NCBI GenBank assembly: GCA_030035585.1
Contig: CM057477.1
Span: 57,083,447 to 57,147,446 of the forward strand
DNA from: Dugong dugon
Taxonomy: Eukaryota > Chordata > Mammalia > Sirenia > Dugongidae
DNA: 64,000 nt
Direction of reading: 5' to 3'
Below, in pieces: positions 57,755-64,000 of the stretch. Position 1 is the first letter of the stretch; each line of letters opens with the position of its first letter. Both the position numbers and the translations under genes were made by a program. The notes below the pieces were generated by a model. It had not been told where the DNA came from. It worked only from the letters and a program-made list of their open reading frames with translations, and made no database searches.

Positions 57755-57942
57755 CAGCAAAACACGTGAGAGCTGGAGCTCGCCGGGACCGCCTTGTCTC
57801 TCCAGGTCTCGCGAGTTTTCCGCCTTTGCCAGGGTGCAGTCTTACCACTTTTCTATCACTTGTTTTAATAGAAAATATTTGAATTTTCCTTCCCCGACGG
57901 GCTTCCACCTTGCATAAGTTCTGGTTTTCACAGATTTTACTG
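57755..57942 (-). mobile_element. Short DNA-transposon-like element (MITE), copy 2
   Basis: 188 bp, ends 'cagcaaaacacgtgagagc' and 'ggttttcacagattttactg', flanked by TA at 57753-57754 and 57943-57944. Its reverse complement aligns along its whole length with 55063-55249: 'attcaaatattttc', 'ggtaagactgcaccct', 'gacctggagagacaagg'. It is more GC-rich, with several CpG sites, so it may be the less decayed copy. Confidence 0.82.
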
Positions 57943-57944
57943 TA

Positions 57945-58536
57945 TTTTTGCACATTCGCCTTGTATTTTTCCTATTTAATTAGGGGTTTCCATTCAATAT
58001 ATTCCATTTGAAACTCATTTTATTCTGGATATCTCTAGTATTTATTAGTTTTGGGGGGAACCATTTCTTATATCTGTTAGATTTGAATCATGACCATTTA
58101 TATGAAATTTTATTAAAATATATGGTTGTGAGCCAGCACAAGACACTGCAATAACAATTGTAGAGATACAAATCTAAGACAGTTCTTGCCCAAAGGAAGA
58201 GTTAGTAGAAGAACTTAGGAGAAGGAGGGGGAGAGATGGTAAAATAAATAACATAGTTATATAACATGAGCTGGAGTATGATGTGGTAAAGGAAATAAGA
58301 GCAAACGCTGTGAGAGTCCACACAGCAAAGACCTATGCCCTTTACAGGATCAGAGAAGGCTTCAAGAAGGAGGTGCCCTTTGGCCTAGGTGCCCTGTAGA
58401 AGGTAGCTCTAACAGACTCTGAAGTTAGAAAGGGATATTCTGAAAATGGGGGCAGTGGAGGTCTGTGATAGAATTCTTGCCTTCCATGTGGAGCCTGGGT
58501 TGTATACCCGGAAAATTCTTCCCGTGAGCAGCCACC
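57945..58536. other. Unclassified non-coding stretch
   Basis: No gene or repeat recognised. Confidence 0.35.
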
Positions 58537-58795
58537 GGCCATCTGTCAGTGGAGGCTTGTGTGTTGCTGTGATGCTAAACAGGTTTCATCAGAGCTCCCA
58601 GACACAAATACACTAGGAAGAAAGGCCTGGAAATCTATGTTCAAAAAATCAGCCAATAAAAACCCTGTAGATCACACTGATTTGCTCCCCAACCCATCAT
58701 GGGGATGACACAAGACTAAGCAGCTCTTATCCTTTCGTTGTGCATGGGATTGCCATGAGTTGGGGGCTGACTTGATGCCAGCTAACAACAACGGA
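58537..58795 (+). mobile_element. Short non-autonomous RTE-derived element
   Basis: 'gtgttgctgtgatgctaaac', 'aggtttcatcagagctccc', 'aaaatcagccaataaaaacc', then an RTE-like tail 'ttcgttgtgcatggg', 'ccatgagttgggggctgac' and '(aac)n'. Shorter than the other two copies (about 259 bp) because the stretch holding 'ggaagctatgccac' is missing. Confidence 0.78.
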
Positions 58796-59167
58796 TTCTG
58801 AAATGAGGAAGAATGTTAGTAACAATGAAAATGATGACCAGGACAGAATATGCAAAAGTTTTATCCAAAACCTTGAGAAATTTTAGTAGATTTTGGTATG
58901 AGAAAATACAGAAACGAAAAATACATAGTATAGTTCTTAAAAGACCACACAACAGAAGCAAACAATTAAAGTCAGTTTTGTAAATTGAGGGTGAAGCCTC
59001 GTTCCATCAAATGGTAGGGGTCTTGGGAAAGAAACAGCAATGTTTGTGTGAAGATAAGCAGCAGATGGACAGGATAAGAATGGGCCTGGGAGACAACCTG
59101 CTTCCCTAACCTGCTCTTGCACTTGCTGGTTACTTACTTCTTACAAGTACTTGTTACTTGCCATTAT

Positions 59168-59500
59168 AACGGAATGAAACATTGCCTGGTCGTGTGCCAT
59201 CTTCATGATCGTTGGTGTGTTTGAGTCCATTGTTGTGGTGATTGTGTCAATCCATCTCATTGAGGGTTTCCCTTGTTTTTGCTGACCCTCTATTTTACCA
59301 AACATGATGTCCTTTTCTATCAGTTAGTCTTCCCTAATGACATGTCCAAAGTAAACAAGTTGAAGTCTCCATGTCTTTGGACATGGAGCATTCTGGTTGT
59401 ATTGCTTCTAATACTGATATTTTCATTCTTCTGACAGTCCGTGGTATATTCAATACTCTTTTCCAACACCACCGTTCAAAGGCATCAATTCCTACTTAAT
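59168..59500 (-). mobile_element. RTE LINE fragment, antisense
   Basis: Reverse complement of the RTE 3' region: 'cattgttgtggtgattgtg', 'ccatctcattgagggtttcc', 'aaacatgatgtccttttc', 'atattcaatactcttttcc'. It is opposite in orientation to the RTE at 59700-60348. Confidence 0.82.
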
Positions 59501-59530
59501 CTTTCTGTATCTTTTTTCTGATCTCATGGA

Positions 59531-59600
59531 GGAATACTAATAGTGTCTATCTCCTCAGTTGTCATGAGTGTTAAATGTATTAAGATGTATAAAACATTAC
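59531..59600 (+). mobile_element. MIR SINE, left piece of a nested stack
   Basis: 'aatactaatagtgtctatct', 'cctcagttgtcatgagtg', 'ttaaatgtattaagatg'. Continues at 60555. Confidence 0.6.
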
Positions 59601-59601
59601 T

Positions 59602-59699
59602 CTAACCTGTTGCTGTCAAGTTGATTCCAACCCATGGTGACCACATATGTTAAAGAGTAGAACTGCTCCATGGGGTTTACTTGGCTGTACTCTTTATAG
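59602..59699 (-). mobile_element. AfroSINE, left piece, split by RTE
   Basis: 'ctgttgctgtcaagttgatt', 'gagtagaactgctccatgg', 'cttggctgtactctttatag'. The SINE resumes at 60349 with 'tctttacagaagcagattgc'. Confidence 0.88.
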
Positions 59700-60060
59700 A
59701 CCAATAAGCAACATCATGATGTGTGAAGAAAAGATTGAAGTCATCAAGGATTTCATTTTACTGGCATCCACAATCATCACCCGTGGAAGTAGCAGTAAAG
59801 AAATCAAACAACATATTATATTGAGCAAATCTGCTCCAAAAGACCTTCTTAAAGTGTTAAAAAGCAAAAATGTTAATGTGAGGACTAAGGTACGCCTGAT
59901 CCAACCCATGATATTTTTAATCACCTTATATGCATGCGAAAGCTGGGCAATGAATAAGGAAGACTGAAGAAGAATTGGTGCCTTTGAATTATGGTGTTGG
60001 CAAAGAATATACCATGGATTGCCAGAAGAACAAACAAATCTATCCTGGAAGAAGTACAGC
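59700..60060 (+). pseudogene. RTE ORF C-terminal remnant
   Basis: Frame with 'IEVIKDFILLASTI', 'KDLLKVLKSKN', 'RLIQPMIFLITLYACESW' and 'AMNKED' stop at about 59967, then a shifted continuation. This is the post-RT C-terminal region of the RTE protein, matching 8640-8900 of the larger copy. No catalytic residues are included. Confidence 0.85.
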
Positions 60061-60348
60061 CAAAATGCTCCCTAGAAGCGAGGATTGCGAGACTACATCT
60101 TACATACTTTGGATATGTTATCAGGAGAGACCAGTACCTGAAGGAGGACATCATGCTTCTAAAGTAGAGGGTCAGTGAAAAAGAGGAACATCCTCAATGA
60201 GGTGGATTGACATCAGTGGCTGCAACAATAGGCTCAAGCATAGCAACAATTCGGAAGATGGTGCACAATCCTGCAGTGTTTCGTTTTGTTGTGCACAGGG
60301 TCCACTGTGACTTGGAATCAACTCAAGGGCACCTAACAACAACAACAG
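59700..60348 (+). mobile_element. RTE LINE 3' fragment nested in a SINE
   Basis: 5'-truncated RTE starting 'accaataagcaacatcatg' (compare 8611) and ending 'cacctaacaacaacaac'. The short duplication tctttatag / tctttacag at 59691-59699 and 60349-60357 marks the insertion. Contains a C-terminal ORF remnant. Confidence 0.9.
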
Positions 60349-60461
60349 TCTTTACAGAAGCAGATTGCTAGGCCTTTCCTTTATGGCACTGATGGGTGAG
60401 TTCAAATTGCCAATCTTCAGGTTAGTAGCTGATCACAAAGCTTTTGTGCCACCCGGGGACA
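60349..60461 (-). mobile_element. AfroSINE, right piece
   Basis: 'aagcagattgctaggcctt', 'gagttcaaattgccaatc', 'cttttgtgccacccgggg'. Completes the SINE begun at 59602. Confidence 0.88.
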
Positions 60462-60472
60462 CATTTAAGTCT

Positions 60473-60554
60473 AAACCAAAACCAAACCAAACCCATTGCT
60501 TGTCAGTCAATTCCGACTCATAGCGACCCTACAGGACAGAGTAGGACTGTCCCA
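60473..60554 (-). mobile_element. AfroSINE 3' end, truncated
   Basis: 'aaaccaaaccaaacccattg', 'cttgtcagtcaattccgac', 'tcatagcgaccctacagg', 'acagagtaggactg'. Only the 3' end of a copy, next to the split SINE. Confidence 0.88.
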
Positions 60555-60608
60555 AAGGCACTTAGTCTAGTGCCTGGCAAATAGTAAGTGCTCAATGTGT
60601 ATTATCTC
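60555..60608 (+). mobile_element. MIR SINE, right piece of the nested stack
   Basis: 'agtctagtgcctggcaaata' then 'gtaagtgctcaatgtgtatt' is the MIR 3' end. Confidence 0.7.
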
Positions 60609-62085
60609 TTATTTTTATTATATGGAGCAGGAGTGAAAACACTTTAATTCAGATTTAGCTACTTTGGGAAAACTGCATTTTCTTTTCTATAAGCAGTCTC
60701 ATCCTGCTCTGGATCATTTAGGAATCTCAGGAATGGGGAAAAACAAACAAACTTGCTAGTTAAAGACAGCTCAGTCCCTTCCAATTTAAAAGTCTCCTTC
60801 AAGTTTCTTTCTTTTTTCTCTTATTTCAGAGGTTCTAGAATCTGACTGCTTTTTTTAATCACTCGACAAGATTTAAAAAATACTAATACCTGAACTCACC
60901 TCCCGAGATTTTAATTTGATTGGTCTTGTCTTTATGGAGTTTTAAGTGCTTCCCAGGTGATTCCCAGGTTGAGAACCACTCATCCAATTGGTTAAATAAT
61001 TTTCCAATTTGAAATTCAAACTTTCTGTATGAGAGCTGGTTCATCCTTTCTCAGTGGGTTATTCCACTTCTTCCTTTCTCTGCCCCTTATATTGGTTCAT
61101 GGAAAATTGTGTATAATGACTCCTTGGAGTGATGGGAAAGGCTTTTGACTTGGGTCTTCACTAGTCTATCATGTGGTTGGTCTGCTTTTATTCCTGGGAG
61201 GCCTGCACTGATGTTCATGGAGGAGTATATCCAGGATAGACCCTGGCTTCTCTGCCTGCTATCAGTCCAAGCAGCCCTTAATCCTGCCCCATCTTTGGAG
61301 GCACTTTGCTGGTCCTGCTGCTGGTCTACAGCCTAATGTACATGTCTCTAGCTGTGAGGTCCTGTGCTCGGTAGCCTCTTCATTCTGACACATAGGCTCT
61401 CTGTTGATGACTAGTGCCTTTGACACCTCCCCAAGTCCCACTCCACCTCAATCCCTGAGCATGTGGGAACTCCTAGGTCTCTTAAAAACGCTGTCCGGGC
61501 CATGAGTATTTGGGGTATTTTTACAGGTGCAGCCATCTAGATAGCCCTTTCTCTTGCTCTTCAACTGCTGCTTGGCCACACTGTCTATAAGGAAGAGAAT
61601 GGCCTGGGACTTTGGTCAGATTTTCATCATCTTATGGCTGAGATATAAGAGTGGGTATTATAGTCTCATCCAAGGGACGCAGGGAGCACCCCACCTTGGT
61701 CTTTCCTTCTCTCATCTACCCCTTCCCCCAGGAGAAAGAGGCTTCGTCCCTCCTCTTACTGTTTCCATCACCTTTTCTTAGGGCACATCTTTCATCCCTT
61801 CTATACCATGGCTTCAGGAAAATTCTACAATCCGTGTCGCATAGGCTTTGCTCTGTATATGTAAAGGGAAGATTTTTGAAATTTGGAAAATATTTCTCTT
61901 TCAGTGAAGCCTGGCACATTGTCTCACAACGGACCCAAAATCCCCCTTATTTTCAATTCAAAATGTCAATAGTAAATTTTTCTCTTGTGTCCCTGGCCTA
62001 ACATTACTTTCTGAGGTGATGGATATATCTGGCTGAATCAGGGAACAGTCCCAAACAAGAAAGTGTACAACAGAAAAGCACTGTA
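60609..62085. other. Non-coding stretch with one hAT fossil
   Basis: Apart from the MER20/MER5-like piece at 60865-60990 I recognise no repeat. Frames at 61145-61336, 61554-61781 and 61651-62001 overlap in different phases and have no domain. Confidence 0.4.
60865..60990. mobile_element. hAT fossil of MER20/MER5 type
   Basis: 'gcttcccaggtgattccc' then 'aggttgagaaccactcatcc' is the characteristic inverted-repeat end of these non-autonomous hAT elements. Confidence 0.6.
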
Positions 62086-64000
62086 ATGGAGTTCCGGCAA
62101 AATGGCGCTCTAGGCAGAAGCACCACGCCGTCCCTCCACAGCAAAGATCTGAAAAATTAAGCTGAACAGAGAATACAACAATCCTGAAACCCTAAAACAT
62201 CAAATGAAGAGATAAAGAACTCAGCCAAGCACCAAATGGAGTGAGAAAACTGACAGAGAACAGAGAGCGAAGAGAGATTCATGCAGAGGTCCCCTACCAG
62301 CCAACTCAGTGCGGATCCGCCATCTTGGACTCCTATCAGAGACCAGCAAACAGGGGGTAGGAGAAAGCAGCCTCACGGAGCGTCCAGCAAGAGACAAAAC
62401 AACCGGTAATTGGTGATATACACTTTCCCACCCCCCACCCTTCTTCACCCTGACTCGGCCCCCTCTGCTGCCCGCAGCCACAGTCTCTTGACTGGGAAAC
62501 AGAGGCTGCTTGGATTCCACACACCCAAAAGAGTGGCAGTCTGAGTGCCATTTGTTGGTTGCTGGTGTTGCTTTTTTTCTGCTGCTTTTTATTTCTTCCT
62601 TGCCTCTCCCCACCTCCCCCTCCTTTAGCTCGTGTACCTCTCTCTGCGCACCACCTTTGCTTCTCCCTGAGGGGCTGCAGAGCTCCGGTAATTTGTGATA
62701 TATGCTTTCCCACTCTCTACGCTTCTTCACCCACACTTGGCACCCTCTGCTTCCCATGGACACAGTCTCTTGTCCAGAAACACCAGTCCACACTTGCTGG
62801 CTCTCTGAGTGCCATTTGTTGGCTGCTAGTGTTGCTTTTTTTTTTTTTCTGCTTCTTTTGACTTCTTACTTGCCTCTTGCCACCTCCCCCTCCCTTTGCT
62901 CAAGTGTCTGGCTCCATGCGCCATCTTTGCTTCTTCCTGAGGGGCTGCGGAGCTCCGTTCAAGTGTGGAGCTGCTGCTCGGTCTGGGCTGTCATGCTGGT
63001 GGAATCCCGGGGCTTTTGTTCGTTTGTTTGTTTTGACTTGTTTGTTTGTTTTCTTTTCCTTTTCTTGAGTTGGGAGCCCTGTCTGGCCAGGCTGAGCTGT
63101 GTGGCAGGGAGACACCCGTTCGGCTTCCACAGACGTGCAGAGGGATCCCTGAGGGCATTTCTTTTTACGTTGTTTTTTTTTTTTTTCCCCCTGTTTCTTT
63201 GGGGGCCTTTCTTGTTTTTTTGTTTGTTTGTTTTGTTTTCTTTTTCCTCTTTTTCCCTTTTTGTCTTTCTTCATTGCTCAGTTTCTCATCTCTCTATATC
63301 TTCCTTCTCTTTCTGTTCCCTGAATACCTGGCGTTGTATACCTCTTGATGTATATACCTACGCCTACCTACGTATACCTCTACGCCTTCTAGCCAGGCTG
63401 TACTGCAACACCTGAGAGTGACTTCCCCAGACCTCATAGCTGCACCAGTGGGATCCCAGGAAACTTTGCGGTTCTGTAACCTTTCTGATTCTTATTCATT
63501 CATTCTTTTCTTTTCTTCCTCCTCCCCTTTCTGTTTTTCTCCATTTCATAGTCTCTCATCTCTCCATTCCAACTGCAAGCTCCCCTAGCATTCTTTGTTG
63601 TTTATTTGTATGTTTTTGGCTCCTGTTCCTCTCTTCTTGCTCCCATATCCATCTTAGCTCCACACATAACAATCTCCCTGCTGCATCCTGCCTACCTGCA
63701 CCGTGTGCTTGATATCACTCCACCAAGCAGCACAGGCATGGCCTACTGCAACCTGCCCTGCACTGATTACTGACCCGCTATGGTAGCTGTACTAAGAGCC
63801 ACAAACAACCTGTCCCAGTAACTCCTCGTCAGCTAGACCTGCCCTGCCATACCATATCTGAGTGACTGACCCTTCCATTTGAAGAAGGAGGTGAAAAGTA
63901 TTGTGCCCACAGACGAGCAAACAACAAGAACACACAGTCTGCCTGCTCAGAAATAGTCAAATTTTTTTTGAAAAAAGGGACAAAACAAACAAATCTGCAA
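62086..64000 (+). mobile_element. L1-E: 5' end of another full-length L1, cut by the window edge
   Basis: Starts 'tggagttccggcaaaatgg', the same 5' end as L1-A, and stays collinear with the L1-A 5'UTR to the last base ('gacaaaacaaacaaatctgc', compare 43785). It has the same YY1-like sites (62099-62107 and 62319-62327), the same two monomers (62405-62686 and 62687-62956), 'agagggatccctgagggc', T tracts and 'caagcagcacaggcatggcc'. ORF1 would begin just outside the window. The long frames on both strands (62221-62793 minus, 62702-63415 plus) lie wholly in this UTR. Confidence 0.92.
62405..62956 (+). repeat. Two tandem 5'UTR monomers in L1-E (282 and 270 bp)
   Basis: Unit 1 starts 'ggtaattggtgatatacac', unit 2 'ggtaatttgtgatatatgc'. 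Both contain 'ccacagtctcttg' or 'cacagtctcttgtcc', 'agtgccatttgttgg', and end 'ctccctgaggggctgcagag' or similar. Homologous to the array at 42221-42784. Confidence 0.92.

Noticed and set aside
62702-63415. 237-codon plus-strand open frame with hydrophobic translation
   Set aside because: It lies fully within the L1-E 5'UTR. The pyrimidine-rich strand makes stops rare, and L1-A does not keep the frame intact over the same region.

Overview
This window is mammalian genomic DNA and contains no complete host gene that I can support. It is AT-rich and dominated by retrotransposon copies, with no long non-transposon ORF, no rRNA and no CRISPR array. About 20 copies of a roughly 200-bp tRNA-derived SINE match, from memory, the AfroSINE type of Afrotheria. 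They sit with an RTE (BovB-clade) LINE and a young L1 lineage. Together these point to an afrotherian, most likely elephant or another paenungulate. The species call is recognition of the repeats, not a database result.

Layout. 0-6.4 kb: SINEs, a MaLR-type LTR (1.73-2.18 kb), an RTE tail and unclassified AT-rich DNA. 6.4-10.2 kb: an ancient L1 split by an RTE copy with an inverted 5' part, and by SINEs. 10.3-16.4 kb: MIR, L2 and hAT fossils, SINEs, a short RTE-derived element and a stretch that could be a conserved enhancer. 16.4-20.8 kb: L1-B, 5' truncated and internally deleted. 21-22 kb: two SINEs at the same target. 22.4-24.7 kb: L1-C with perfect target-site duplications (TSDs). 25-38 kb: mostly unique sequence with scattered SINE, MIR and L3 copies and a MaLR LTR inserted in a MIR. 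38.9-39.2 kb: L1-D. 39.5-50.9 kb: an ancient L1 holding L1-A, a full-length 8.4-kb copy (5'UTR with tandem monomers, ORF1, ORF2, 3'UTR) whose ORFs are broken. 51-58 kb: an antisense L1 fragment, SINEs, and an inverted pair of about 188-bp DNA-transposon-like elements with TA target duplications. 58.5-60.6 kb: a nested MIR/AfroSINE/RTE stack. 62.1-64 kb: the 5'UTR of another apparently full-length L1 (L1-E), cut by the window edge.

The parts relate as autonomous elements and parasites. L1 copies encode an RNA-binding ORF1p and an endonuclease/reverse transcriptase ORF2p. The RTE encodes its own endonuclease/RT, and the SINEs and short RTE-headed elements carry RTE-like 3' tails, which suggests RTE mobilised them. 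Most L1 copies lie on the + strand.

The most interesting points are: (1) the inverted pair of TIR elements; (2) L1 5'UTRs built of tandem ~282-bp monomers with an antisense reading frame shared between monomers; (3) short elements joining an RTE head to an RTE tail; (4) a double L1 3' end; (5) a SINE pair with a 32-bp target duplication; (6) two weak exon candidates. I found no convincing novel host system.
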